NCBI GenBank assembly: GCA_910575615.1 | Contig: CAJTEX010000002.1 | Location: 120,117-184,116, forward strand | DNA length: 64,000 nucleotides | Direction: 5' to 3' | From: Bacteroidales bacterium | Lineage (GTDB): Bacteria; Bacteroidota; Bacteroidia; Bacteroidales; Muribaculaceae | Shown here: piece after piece, positions 25,540-34,420 of the stretch | Layout: each line of letters begins with the position of its first letter | Position numbering within the stretch: the first letter of the stretch is position 1 | Made by a program: the position numbers and the translations under genes | The notes under the pieces: model-generated | What the model saw: only the letters and a program-made list of their open reading frames with translations | Database searches by the model: none | What the model was told of the DNA's origin: nothing

Positions 25540-26538
25540 ATGCAGTCCAACGAAGAGAAAAAAGAGAACCGGAAACTGATCGTAGCCCTCGGGGGCGTGG
25601 TGTTTGTGGTGGCGGCCCTCGCCATCATCGGATTCCTGTTCATCAACAAGCCCGACGAGATACTCCAGGGGCAGGCCGAGGCCACCTCTGTGAGGGTATC
25701 CGGAAAGCTCCCGGGCCGTGTAGTAGAATTTTATGTCCATGAGGGTGACATGGTCAACAAGGGCGACACCCTCGTCCACATCCATTCATCCCTGGCCGAG
25801 GCCAAGCTCCAGCAGGCACGCGCCATGGAGACCGCCGCCCAGGCCGTGGACAAGAAGGTCGACGCCGGCACCCGCTCGCAGATTGTGCAGAGCGCATACC
25901 AGGTGTGGCAGCAGGCCCAGGCAGCCGTGGGCATCAGCAAGAAGACCTACGACCGCATGCAGAACCTCTTCTCCGAGGGGGTGGTCTCCGAGCAGAAACG
26001 CGACGAGGCCAAGGCGGCCTATGACGCGGCTGTGGCCGGCGCGGCTGCCGCCAAGAGCCAGTATGAGCTGGCCAAGCAGGGCCCGCAGAGCGAAGACAAG
26101 ACCCAGGCCGCTGCCATGGTGACCGTGGCCAAGGGGGGAGTCGCCGAGGTGGAGTCGGTGCTTGAAGACCAGTACCTCACCGCCCCCTGCGACGGGCAGG
26201 TGGATGTCATCTTCCCCAATGTCGGGGAGCTTGTGGCACTCGGCGCGCCGATCATGAATGTGCTGAGGATAGATGACAAGTGGGTCACCTTCAATGTCCG
26301 CGAAGACAAGCTCAAGGATTTCACCATGGGCAAGGAGCTGACCGTCGACATCCCCGCCCTCGACAAGGAGGCGAAGGTGAAAATCTATTATGTCCGAGAC
26401 CTGGGCTCATACGCCACCTGGCACGCCACCAAGACCACAGGCGACTGGGACTCCAAGACTTTTGAAATCAAGGCCAGGCCCCTGGAGGATCTTCCCGACC
26501 TCCGTCCGGGCATGACCGTACTCATCCGTGGTCTCTGA
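25540..26538 (+). CDS. HlyD/EmrA-type membrane fusion protein
   Basis: The 332-residue periplasmic adaptor has a single N-terminal membrane anchor (LIVALGGVVFVVAALAIIGF, about 12-31). A biotinyl-lipoyl-like half-motif follows (VRVSGKLPGRVVEFYVHEGD), then a coiled-coil hairpin of Ala/Gln/Lys-rich helices (about 80-205), then the second lipoyl half (YLTAPCDGQVDVIFPNVGE) and a beta-barrel. This is the standard adaptor layout linking an inner-membrane pump to TolC. It lies 59 bp after the tolC-like gene and overlaps none of the following genes if the downstream ATG is used. Confidence 0.92.
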   Translation: MQSNEEKKENRKLIVALGGVVFVVAALAIIGFLFINKPDEILQGQAEATSVRVSGKLPGRVVEFYVHEGDMVNKGDTLVHIHSSLAEAKLQQARAMETAAQAVDKKVDAGTRSQIVQSAYQVWQQAQAAVGISKKTYDRMQNLFSEGVVSEQKRDEAKAAYDAAVAGAAAAKSQYELAKQGPQSEDKTQAAAMVTVAKGGVAEVESVLEDQYLTAPCDGQVDVIFPNVGELVALGAPIMNVLRIDDKWVTFNVREDKLKDFTMGKELTVDIPALDKEAKVKIYYVRDLGSYATWHATKTTGDWDSKTFEIKARPLEDLPDLRPGMTVLIRGL

Positions 26539-26563
26539 CCCGCGTAGCCACAACCAACTGATT

Positions 26564-27727
26564 ATGTCAACCGGCTTCTTAAATGTCGTGCGCCGCGAGC
26601 TGCGGCGACTTACCTCCCGCCCCATCTACCTGGTGGGGATGGTGCTGGTGCCTGTGGTGATGGCGTTCTTCTTCATAGGGATGCTCAACCCCGGGCTGCC
26701 CCTGAAGGTGCCTGCCGGGGTGGTCGACCTCGACCACTCCCAGATGTCGCGCCGCCTGACACGCTCGCTCGACGCGATGGAGCTGATAGATGTGGTTGAG
26801 GCCCCGATGGACTACCATGAGGCGATGGAGGCTGTGCAGAGCGGCCGCATAATGGGATTCTTCATGATTCCCGAGGATTTCGAGAAAGACGCGGTAGGGG
26901 GCCGTAGCCCGCAGCTGACCTACTATTTCAACCTCTCGATATATGTGCCGGGGTCGCTGATGTTCAAAGGCTTCAAGACTATGGGCGTCACCGCCGCCGG
27001 GGGACTCGTCCAGACCAACCTTGTCGAGAAGGGCGCGCCCGAGGCGCTGGCCGGGGTGGTGCTGCAGCCGCTGACGGTCAACTCCCATCCGCTCCATAAT
27101 CCCTGGCTCAACTACTCCTATTACCTCTCCCCCTCGTTTCTCTACGGTGTCCTCGAACTGATGGTCTTCCTTATGACCGCATTCTCCATCACCCAGGAAA
27201 TCAAGACCGGCACCTCCCCGCAATGGCTCGCGGCTGCCCGGGGCCGGATAGGGACGGCCCTGTTGGGAAAGCTGCTGCCGCAGACGGTGATTTTCACCAT
27301 CCTCGGATGGGGGATGAACTCGCTGCTCTTCCACTGGAACCATTTCCCGATGAACGGCAATGAATGGTGGATGGTGATCGGCATGCCGCTCTTCGTGATT
27401 GCCTCGCAGAGCTTCGCCGCGACCATCTGCGCCATACTCCCCAACCCGCGCCTGGCGCTGTCGATATGCTCGCTGGTGGGCATCCTGGCTTTCTCGCTGG
27501 CGGCCTTCTCCTTCCCGGTGGAGGCGATGTACGGGGCGATGGCGATATTCTCCTATATCCTGCCCGTGAGGTGGTATTTCCTGATTTACGGCGACATCGC
27601 CCTCGACGGATGGGCTGTCTACTACGCGCGGATGTATTTCGTGGCCCTGCTGGTGTTCCCGATTGTGGCCACCCTGGCCGCGCCGCTTATGAAACGCGCC
27701 CTGCGCAAACCGGTATATGTCCCCTGA
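26564..27727 (+). CDS. ABC-2-type permease subunit of an exporter (first)
   Basis: The 387-residue protein has one N-terminal membrane helix (IYLVGMVLVPVVMAFFFIGM, about 22-41), a ~150-residue extracytoplasmic domain, and five or six hydrophobic segments from about 185 to the end. This matches ABC2_membrane_3 (YhhJ/YbhS-type) proteins. A GTG in the same frame at 26528 overlaps the hlyD-like gene; I chose the ATG at 26564 (MSTGFLNVVRRELRRL), which starts the conserved N-terminus. No ATP-binding subunit is encoded in the operon, so the energy source must come from elsewhere or the pair may work without one. Confidence 0.88.
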   Translation: MSTGFLNVVRRELRRLTSRPIYLVGMVLVPVVMAFFFIGMLNPGLPLKVPAGVVDLDHSQMSRRLTRSLDAMELIDVVEAPMDYHEAMEAVQSGRIMGFFMIPEDFEKDAVGGRSPQLTYYFNLSIYVPGSLMFKGFKTMGVTAAGGLVQTNLVEKGAPEALAGVVLQPLTVNSHPLHNPWLNYSYYLSPSFLYGVLELMVFLMTAFSITQEIKTGTSPQWLAAARGRIGTALLGKLLPQTVIFTILGWGMNSLLFHWNHFPMNGNEWWMVIGMPLFVIASQSFAATICAILPNPRLALSICSLVGILAFSLAAFSFPVEAMYGAMAIFSYILPVRWYFLIYGDIALDGWAVYYARMYFVALLVFPIVATLAAPLMKRALRKPVYVP

Positions 27728-27750
27728 TAAACTCTCCCCGACTAAAGAAT

Positions 27751-28938
27751 ATGAAAGGATTTGTGATAGACACTAAGGAATGGCTGTCTGAGACCGCGAG
27801 GATTTTCAGGCACGAGATGTCGCTGGTGTTCTCTGACGTAGGGGTGATGCTGTTCTTCTTCTTCCTGCCGATAGCTTACCCGATTGTCTATTCGCTGATA
27901 TACAACACCGAGGTGACACGCGACATGCCGGTGGCTGTGGTCGACAATTCCCGCACCGCTATGAGCCGCGAGTTTGTCCGCCACGCCGACGCCACCGAGG
28001 CCATGAAGATATGCGGCTACGCCGCCGACCTCCAGGAGGCCAAGCGATGGATGGCCGAGAAGAAATGTTTCGGCATACTCGAGATTCCGGCCGACTACAC
28101 CCGCAAACTCGGACGCGCCGAGCAGCCGCAGGTGCAGTTTTACAGCGAGATGAGCCTGCTGTTGCGTTACCGCACATTCAGCAGCTCCATCGCCGACCTG
28201 CAGATAGCCACCGGGGCGCAGCTGCGCCAGATGACGCTCGACGACCTGGGGATGCCCTCGACCGGCGAGACCTCGACAATCGGCTCGGTCGGGTTCGCCC
28301 TGGGCGACACCCAGCAGGGATTCGCGTCATTCATCATCCCCGGCATCGTGGTCTTGATTCTCCAGCAGAGCATGATTCTCGGCATCGTGCTGCTCGGCGG
28401 CACCCGTGCCGAGCAACGCCGCCGCCTGAAGGGTGGCGGACTCCCCGTGACCGGCGACTCGATGTCTCCGTCGGCCCAGGTGTTTGGCCGCACGCTCTGC
28501 TACACGATTGTCTACATCCCGCTGTCGATCTACATCCTCCATTATGTGCTGCATTTCTTCCATTATCCCCACGAGGGGCAGGTGACAGACTACATACTGT
28601 TCATCCTGCCGATGCTGCTGGCCACCGCGATGCTCGGCCAGACGCTCAACATGATGGCAACCGAACGCGAGTCGGCGTTTATCATCGTGGTCTTCACGTC
28701 GGTGGCATTCCTGTTCCTCTCGGGCCTCACATGGCCGCGCTACGCGATGACCCCGGTGTTCACCCTGCTGGGCGACATCGTCCCGGCCACATGGGGGATA
28801 GAGGGGTTTGTGCGCATCAACTCCGACGGCGCCACGCTGGGGCTTGAGCCCCGCCCCTGGTACTGGTTGTGGGGCCTCACCCTGGTCTACACCGCCACCG
28901 CCTACCTGGTCACCCGCTGGCAGACTCGCCGGGGTTGA
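27751..28938 (+). CDS. ABC-2-type permease subunit of an exporter (second)
   Basis: The 395-residue protein is a paralogue of the preceding permease, with the same layout: N-terminal helix (VMLFFFFLPIAYPIVYSLIY, about 32-51), an extracytoplasmic domain with PVAVVDNSRTAMSREFVRHA, then several membrane helices (FIIPGIVVLILQQSMILGIV, FIIVVFTSVAFLFLSGLTWP). SGLTWP is a common ABC-2 motif. It starts 23 bp after its partner at the ATG at 27751 and ends the operon before a strong terminator. Together the two probably form a heterodimeric channel working with the HlyD and TolC proteins; the substrate is unknown. Confidence 0.9.
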   Translation: MKGFVIDTKEWLSETARIFRHEMSLVFSDVGVMLFFFFLPIAYPIVYSLIYNTEVTRDMPVAVVDNSRTAMSREFVRHADATEAMKICGYAADLQEAKRWMAEKKCFGILEIPADYTRKLGRAEQPQVQFYSEMSLLLRYRTFSSSIADLQIATGAQLRQMTLDDLGMPSTGETSTIGSVGFALGDTQQGFASFIIPGIVVLILQQSMILGIVLLGGTRAEQRRRLKGGGLPVTGDSMSPSAQVFGRTLCYTIVYIPLSIYILHYVLHFFHYPHEGQVTDYILFILPMLLATAMLGQTLNMMATERESAFIIVVFTSVAFLFLSGLTWPRYAMTPVFTLLGDIVPATWGIEGFVRINSDGATLGLEPRPWYWLWGLTLVYTATAYLVTRWQTRRG

Positions 28939-29000
28939 GACACCATGGGGACCAAAGCTCTGTTTTGAGTCTAATTCTATAATATTCAATAAATTACAAA

Positions 29001-29043
29001 CCAGCCAAGGATTTTAGGGCGAAAACCGCTAATCCTTGGCTGG
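29001..29043 (+). terminator. Intrinsic terminator of the export operon
   Basis: A perfect 13-bp stem (29001-29013 with 29031-29043) around a 17-nt loop is followed by CTTGTTTTGTGTTTT. It lies about 60 nt past the last gene of the exporter. Confidence 0.85.
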
Positions 29044-29107
29044 CTTGTTTTGTGTTTTGGCTGATTCCTTGTCGATTCCGGGCTTTCCCAGGGCCGCTGG
29101 GCCATCG

Positions 29108-29230
29108 CCCTCACGGGCTCACACTGCCCAAAAGCAAGGCATGGAAGCCGCTATGAAATCTCCCGGGCGCAGGGCATCAGGTTTCGATGGCGAGCGGGCT
29201 TTGCGCTGGGGCAGTGTGAGCCCGTGAGGG
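29108..29230. repeat. Inverted repeat with 22-bp perfect arms
   Basis: Arms 29108-29129 and 29209-29230 are perfect reverse complements (CCCTCACGGGCTCACACTGC and two more bases). The ~80-nt middle is only partly complementary. The left arm and its following AAAGCAAGGC resemble the block at 14655-14690, so this is a dispersed element. Nothing else is seen between the terminator and the malic enzyme stop at 29305. Confidence 0.8.
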
Positions 29231-29304
29231 GGAAGGGGAGAGGAGAGAGAGGAATGGAGGGCAAGGGCGAGGCGGCTGGAGAGGCCCCTCTCTGCGGGCG
29301 GGAC

Positions 29305-30684
29305 TTACTCCTGGGTGAAATGATCGAGGGGGTAGCCGAGGCGGGCGGCGAGCTTGGAAAAAATCTCGGGGGTGTTGAGCAGGACGGGGTAGCAGACACC
29401 GTCGGCGCAGTTCTCCCCGAGGTGGCGCAGGCCGGCCACATATGAGTCGAAATCCTGGATGGGCTTACGGGCTATTCCGGAGTCCATGGCGGCCTTCGCG
29501 ACGGCGGGAGGGACAACTTCAAGCAGACGGGAATCCATCGACTTAGGAAGGATGTAATTGCGTCCAAACGTGAGGTCTTCCTCGGAGTAGGCCTGGCGTA
29601 TCTCTTCCGGCACCGGCTGATGGGCCAGGGAGGCGATAGCCTTGGCGGCGGCGAGCTTCATGGCCTCGTTGATGGAGGTCGCCCCGCAGTCGAGGGCTCC
29701 ACGGAAGATATAGGGGAAGCCAAGGACGTTGTTGATCTGGTTGGGATAGTCGCTGCGGCCCGTGGCGAAAATCAGGTCGTCGCGCGAGGCCATGGCCAGG
29801 TCGCGGCTGATCTCCGGGTCGGGGTTGGCGAGGGCGAACACGATGGGGCGGTCGGCCATCGACTTCAGCATCCCGGGGGTGACGACATCCTTTACCGAGA
29901 GGCCCAGGAAGAGGTCGGCCCCGACCATCGCCTCCTCAAGGGTGAAGATATCGGGACGGTCGGTGGCGAACTCCTTTTTCTGTGAGTTAAGGCCGGGGCG
30001 CTCCTTGCGGATTACCCCCTTGGAGTCGACCATGATGATGTTTTCGCGGCGCACACCCAGGGCGTTGTACAGGCGGGTGCAGGAGATGGCGGCAGCCCCC
30101 GCGCCATTGACCACCATCTTTATCCGGTCAATATCCTTCCCCTGTATCTCGAGGGCATTGAGCAGGGCGGCGGCGGAGATTATGGCGGTGCCGTGCTGGT
30201 CGTCGTGCATCACCGGTATGTCGAGCTCCTCCTTGAGGCGCGTCTCAATCTCGAAGCACTCGGGGGCCTTGATGTCCTCGAGGTTTATGCCGCCGAACGA
30301 CGGGGCGAGGGCCTTGACCACGGCTATGAATTTCTCGGGATCCTTCTCATCCACCTCGAGGTCGTAGCAGTCGAGTCCGGCGAAGATTTTGAACAGGAGG
30401 GCTTTCCCCTCCATCACCGGTTTTCCGGCTTCCGGGCCGATGTCGCCGAGCCCCAGCACGGCGGTGCCGTTTGAAATCACCGCGACGAGATTGCCACGGT
30501 TGGTGTACTCATACACCTTCGACACGTCATCCTTTATCTCAAGGCAGGGATACGCCACGCCCGGGGAATATGCCAGCGACAGGTCGCCGGGTGAATTGTA
30601 GGGTTTGGTCGGCACCACCTCCAGCTTGCCGGGCTTCGGCGCGCGGTGGTACTCAAGGGCCATCTTTCTTAAAATCTTGTCCAT
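29305..30684 (-). CDS. NAD(P)-dependent malic enzyme, short form without the phosphotransacetylase-like domain
   Basis: It oxidatively decarboxylates malate to pyruvate. The 459-residue protein begins [20 protein letters not shown], the usual MaeB start. It has [31 protein letters not shown], the divalent-metal motif [12 protein letters not shown], and the dinucleotide fold [16 protein letters not shown]. Many Bacteroides relatives are ~760 residues because of a C-terminal phosphate-acetyltransferase-like domain. Here the protein ends about 30 residues after the malic core ([10 protein letters not shown]), with no frameshifted remainder downstream. It is transcribed after apt but a terminator-like hairpin lies between them. 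Confidence 0.92.
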   Translation of the reverse strand: MDKILRKMALEYHRAPKPGKLEVVPTKPYNSPGDLSLAYSPGVAYPCLEIKDDVSKVYEYTNRGNLVAVISNGTAVLGLGDIGPEAGKPVMEGKALLFKIFAGLDCYDLEVDEKDPEKFIAVVKALAPSFGGINLEDIKAPECFEIETRLKEELDIPVMHDDQHGTAIISAAALLNALEIQGKDIDRIKMVVNGAGAAAISCTRLYNALGVRRENIIMVDSKGVIRKERPGLNSQKKEFATDRPDIFTLEEAMVGADLFLGLSVKDVVTPGMLKSMADRPIVFALANPDPEISRDLAMASRDDLIFATGRSDYPNQINNVLGFPYIFRGALDCGATSINEAMKLAAAKAIASLAHQPVPEEIRQAYSEEDLTFGRNYILPKSMDSRLLEVVPPAVAKAAMDSGIARKPIQDFDSYVAGLRHLGENCADGVCYPVLLNTPEIFSKLAARLGYPLDHFTQE

Positions 30685-30720
30685 TTTATCTGTTGACTTT
30701 TCCTTTAACTATAACAAAAA

Positions 30721-30754
30721 TGATGCCGCAATGTTGGCTGTCATCACGGCATCA
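30721..30754 (-). terminator. Hairpin between apt and the malic enzyme gene, with related palindrome upstream
   Basis: On the minus strand TGATGCCG and CGGCATCA (30747-30754 and 30721-30728) form an 8-bp stem followed by TTTTTG, fitting a terminator for apt. A second, perfect 14-bp palindrome of the same word (GATGCCGCGGCATC, 30787-30800) lies 30 nt upstream. The shared word could also be an operator for the malic enzyme gene. Confidence 0.55.
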
Positions 30755-30869
30755 GTCATAAGGCAAAAATCAATGGTATCTGGGGGGATGCCGCGGCATC
30801 ATGGCGGCCTGCCCGGAAAGCAGCTCCGCAAGGCGCGGAGCCCTGGAGCGCATACGGGGCGCGTCGGTG

Positions 30870-31388
30870 TCAGTATGTGATGAGCGAGGTCACCTCCGCG
30901 TCGGCAGGCAGGTTGGCGCGTCCGTTGAGGGCCGACAGCTCGATGATGAAGTTGATGTAGATTTTCTTGGGGTTCATCGACTTCACCAGCTCGTAGGCCG
31001 CGGCCATCGTGCCGCCTGTGGCGAGGACATCATCGTGGAGCACCACCACGTCATCCTCCGTGATGGCGTCGCGGTGAATCTCAATCACGTCGGTGCCATA
31101 CTCCTTCTTGTAAGACATCTGCAGGGTGTCAGCGGGGAGCTTGCCGGGCTTGCGGACAGGCACGAATCCCGCGCCAAGCTCGAAGGCGAGGATGGAGCCG
31201 CCGATAAAGCCGCGCGACTCGATGCCCACAACCTTTGTCACACCCTTGTCGCGGTAAAGCTGGGAGAGGTCCCAACCGATAATGTGGAGGGCGCGGGGGT
31301 CTTTGAAGACCGTGGTGAGGTCTTTGAAGACGATTCCCTTTGTCGGGAAATCGTAGACGTCACGGATTCTGGATTTGATGTATTCCAT
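30870..31388 (-). CDS. apt: Adenine phosphoribosyltransferase
   Basis: Purine salvage enzyme joining adenine and PRPP to AMP. The 172-residue length is normal. Signatures: RDVYDFPTKGIVFKDLT, VVGIESRGFIGG, and the PRPP-binding loop VVVLHDDVLATGGTM (the usual DD.LATGGT). The ATG at 31386-31388 is the family start (MEYIKSRIRDVYDFP); a longer frame into the mnmG spacer is rejected. It lies about 100 bp downstream of mnmG; the spacer contains a perfect parS-like palindrome. Confidence 0.96.
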   Translation of the reverse strand: MEYIKSRIRDVYDFPTKGIVFKDLTTVFKDPRALHIIGWDLSQLYRDKGVTKVVGIESRGFIGGSILAFELGAGFVPVRKPGKLPADTLQMSYKKEYGTDVIEIHRDAITEDDVVVLHDDVLATGGTMAAAYELVKSMNPKKIYINFIIELSALNGRANLPADAEVTSLITY

Positions 31389-31457
31389 CGTTGAAAAATT
31401 ATTAGGTTGTTTTTGTTGATTTTCATTATAACGGACTGGGAAGAGGCAGATTGCGAT

Positions 31458-31473
31458 TGTTCCACGTGGAACA
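31458..31473. promoter_or_regulatory. parS: parS-like ParB binding site
   Basis: TGTTCCACGTGGAACA is a perfect 16-bp palindrome that fits the universal parS consensus TGTTNCACGTGNAACA. It lies between mnmG (gidA) and apt. parS sites load ParB and cluster near the chromosomal origin. I saw no second copy and no parA/parB genes in the window. Confidence 0.8.
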
Positions 31474-31486
31474 GGCCGCTCCGCTG

Positions 31487-33448
31487 TCACCTTCCCGAGA
31501 GCAGCAGCAGTATGTTGATGTCGGCGGGGGAAACGCCGGGGATGCGCGACGCCTGCCCGACATTCTCGGGGCGGATGCGCGAGAGTTTCTGGCGCGACTC
31601 GATGGAGAGCGAGCTTATCGACTCGTAATCGAACCGGTCGCCCAATGCCACCGATTCAAGACGCTTGAGCTTCTCGGCCAGCTGGGCCTCGCGCTTGATA
31701 TAGCCGCCATATTTCACCAGCACCTCGGCTGCCTCGATGATTTCATCACGGCGGTCGGCGGGTAGGCGGTCAAGCTCTTTGGCGAGCGGGCCGACAACAG
31801 CGGCGAGGAGTCGCAGGGTCAAGACCGGGCGGAGCAGCAGGCTGACAAGCTTGCACCCCTCCTTGATCGGGGCCAGGGGGAAGCCGTTGGGATGGGGAAA
31901 CTCCACATTCGCCACCGGGCATCCAAGCTCCTCAAGCCTCTCGGGGGTCAACGCGTCAACGGCGGCGTTGATTGCCGAAGGCTTCACCGAGAATGTCTCG
32001 ATGAAACCGATAAGGCCGTCGCGCAGACGGCGCTTCTCCTCCATCAGGGCGGCCCGCCTGTCATCGGCCAGTCCGATTTCCAGGGCACGGGCGGTAAGGC
32101 GCATGTCAGCGTCATCCTGGCGCAGCAGTATGCGATATTCGGCGCGGGAGGTGAACATACGGTATGGCTCGTCCACACCCTTTGTCACCAGATCGTCGAC
32201 CAGCACCCCTATGTAAGCCTCGTCGCGGGCGAGGGTGAACTCCCCGTCGCCGCGCGCCTTGAGGGCGGCATTGATTCCGGCGAGCAGACCCTGTCCGGCC
32301 GCCTCCTCGTAACCGGTCGTGCCGTTGATCTGCCCCGCGAAATACAGGCCGTCGACAAGCTTCGTCTCAAGGGTGTGGCGCAGCTGCGTGGGGTCAAAGA
32401 AGTCATACTCTATGGCATAGCCCGGGCGCAGAATCCTGACGTCCTCAAACGCCGGGATGGTCTGCAACGCCTCAAGCTGTATGTCAATAGGGAGCGACGA
32501 CGAGAACCCGTTGAGGTAATATTCGGTGGTGGTCTCCCCCTCCGGCTCAAGGAAGAGCTGATGCTCTGTCTTGTCGGGGAAGGTCACAATCTTGGTCTCG
32601 ATTGAGGGACAATAACGCGGGCCTATGCTTTGTATCTGGCCGTTGTAGAGCGGCGAGTCAGGAAGCCCGCGCCGCAGCACCTCGTGGGTCTGCGGGTTGG
32701 TGTAGACCATCACGCATTCCCTCTTGCGGAGCGGACGGCCGACATCAGGCAGGTATGAGAACTTGTGGAAATCATCCTCGAGCGGCTGGGCCACGGTATG
32801 CTCCCAGCGGACCGAACGGCCGTCGATTCTGACCGGAGTGCCGGTCTTCATCCTCTCGACCTTGAAGCCCAGCCCGCGCAGCTGGTCGGAAAGCCCGGTA
32901 CTGGCAGGTTCTGACACACGGCCCCCCGGAATCTGGGTGCGGCCAATATGCATAAGTCCGTTGAGGAATGTACCGTTGGCAAGCACGACAGCCTTGGCCC
33001 TGAAAGTGACACCAAGGTTGGTAACAACCCCGGCTACCACCCGGCGGCCATCCGCCGTGGTTTCCAGAAGAAGCTCCTTCACGTCATCCTGCCACATCGA
33101 CAGGCCGTCGGTCTGCTCCAGGATTCCGCGCCACTCGGCGGAGAAACGCATGCGGTCACACTGCGCGCGCGGACTCCACATGGCCGGGCCTTTCGACCGG
33201 TTGAGCATCCTGAACTGTATCGAAGATCGGTCGGTGACGATACCCATCTGCCCGCCGAGGGCATCAATCTCGCGCACAATCTGCCCCTTGGCTATGCCCC
33301 CCACTGCCGGGTTGCAACTCATCTGGGCAATCTTATTGAGGTCGATGGTGACAAGCAGCGTCCGCGCCCCGAGACGGGCCGACGCGGCGGCAGCCTCGCA
33401 TCCGGCGTGGCCGGCCCCGACTACAATCACATCGAAATCAAAGGTCAT
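31487..33448 (-). CDS. mnmG: tRNA uridine-5-carboxymethylaminomethyl modification enzyme, FAD-binding subunit
   Basis: MnmG (GidA) works with MnmE to modify the wobble uridine of several tRNAs. The 653-residue protein has the FAD motif [20 protein letters not shown], the conserved [35 protein letters not shown], and [19 protein letters not shown]. The C-terminal helical domain is complete. It starts with an ATG at 33446-33448 that overlaps the ybeY stop by 4 bp, showing translational coupling. In many bacteria mnmG lies near the origin, which fits the parS-like site just downstream. Confidence 0.97.
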   Translation of the reverse strand: MTFDFDVIVVGAGHAGCEAAAASARLGARTLLVTIDLNKIAQMSCNPAVGGIAKGQIVREIDALGGQMGIVTDRSSIQFRMLNRSKGPAMWSPRAQCDRMRFSAEWRGILEQTDGLSMWQDDVKELLLETTADGRRVVAGVVTNLGVTFRAKAVVLANGTFLNGLMHIGRTQIPGGRVSEPASTGLSDQLRGLGFKVERMKTGTPVRIDGRSVRWEHTVAQPLEDDFHKFSYLPDVGRPLRKRECVMVYTNPQTHEVLRRGLPDSPLYNGQIQSIGPRYCPSIETKIVTFPDKTEHQLFLEPEGETTTEYYLNGFSSSLPIDIQLEALQTIPAFEDVRILRPGYAIEYDFFDPTQLRHTLETKLVDGLYFAGQINGTTGYEEAAGQGLLAGINAALKARGDGEFTLARDEAYIGVLVDDLVTKGVDEPYRMFTSRAEYRILLRQDDADMRLTARALEIGLADDRRAALMEEKRRLRDGLIGFIETFSVKPSAINAAVDALTPERLEELGCPVANVEFPHPNGFPLAPIKEGCKLVSLLLRPVLTLRLLAAVVGPLAKELDRLPADRRDEIIEAAEVLVKYGGYIKREAQLAEKLKRLESVALGDRFDYESISSLSIESRQKLSRIRPENVGQASRIPGVSPADINILLLLSGR

Positions 33449-33972
33449 CGCTCCACCTCCTTTCCATCTTCCATCCCGGCGGTGTCATCACCGTCATTAT
33501 TCTCTTTCTCCCCCTCTCTCTCCTGCTCGGCCAGCATACGGTCATACAGGGCGAGGGCAGCATCCTCATGGGCCTCCATGATCTCACGTTCGCCAGGCCC
33601 CTTGTCATTAATGCCGCAGAGGTGGAGCACCCCGTGGACCACCACGCGCAACAGCTCGCGCGCGTAAGACGCGCCGACGGCCTCGGCATTGGTGGCCACC
33701 GTGTCGAGCGAAATCACCATGTCGCCGCGCAGCAGTTTGCCCCGGCAATAGTCAAAGGTGATGATGTCGGTATAATAGTCATGCTGGAGAAACTCCCGGT
33801 TGACCTGGAGAATCTTCTCGTCATCGCAAAAAAGATAGCTCAGCTCGCCGAGCATCCGGCCATGGCTCTCCCCTACCCTATCGAGCCATCTCTCGACAAA
33901 ATCATAGCCGAGTGGCGAAAGGGCCGGAAGCTTTGTCTGGCCGTCAGCGAGCCATTGGATTTTCTTTGTCAT
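33445..33972 (-). CDS. ybeY: rRNA maturation endonuclease YbeY (Bacteroidota variant)
   Basis: YbeY is a metal-dependent RNase involved in 16S rRNA maturation. The 175-residue protein has [19 protein letters not shown] and [11 protein letters not shown], typical of the family, and the zinc motif [13 protein letters not shown]. The first two His residues (113 and 117) are present. The third position (123) is Asp instead of the His of HGxLHLxGYDH, a change I recall in other Bacteroidota homologues. The C-terminus is an acidic tail rich in Glu and Asn. Upstream is a promoter (34043-34073); downstream it overlaps mnmG. Confidence 0.9.
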   Translation of the reverse strand: MTKKIQWLADGQTKLPALSPLGYDFVERWLDRVGESHGRMLGELSYLFCDDEKILQVNREFLQHDYYTDIITFDYCRGKLLRGDMVISLDTVATNAEAVGASYARELLRVVVHGVLHLCGINDKGPGEREIMEAHEDAALALYDRMLAEQEREGEKENNDGDDTAGMEDGKEVER

Positions 33973-34042
33973 AAAACACGCTTATGTCCTGAGCGCGGCT
34001 GACCCAATTGTCAACGCGTCCCGGAAAAACAAAAAATACCTG

Positions 34043-34073
34043 CAAATATAACAAATTTTTCCGCCAATGTCAA
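34043..34073 (-). promoter_or_regulatory. Promoter of ybeY-mnmG; rest of the spacer is featureless
   Basis: On the minus strand TTGA (34070-34073), 19 nt, then TATATTTG (34043-34050) fits the Bacteroidota promoter about 70 nt before ybeY. The spacer 33973-34420 is otherwise AT-rich (34140-34215) with no gene, RNA or clear terminator that I can recognise. Confidence 0.6.
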
Positions 34074-34420
34074 CACCAAAATCCGGTTACGCGAAAAATC
34101 ACCTCCCGACGGACTCAACCCTGCGAATCCAGCTTAACCGCAAAAAAATCGGCACATTGCTACATAAAATATAATCTATTGATTATCAACTAATTATATC
34201 AAATAATCCATCTTTTAGAGGCTCTGAGAATCAAAAATCCGCAACCAACCGTCCTCCTATCCAGGAATTTTCCAAAGAAAACGCGCCAAAACCGGCGTAC
34301 TCCATTGGCTTTCTTGAATCACCTGCAAAAATGGCTGAGATTATTGAAACCACAGTAGGCGCCCGGCGGTTTGTCGCCGGGTGGCTCCTGTGGCATATCC
34401 GCGATATATGTGGCAATCTC

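Noticed and set aside
34140..34215. AT-rich stretch with TGATTATCAACT as alternative origin
   Set aside because: Only one or two DnaA-like words, against more than ten origin-type words at 53.3-53.8 kb.
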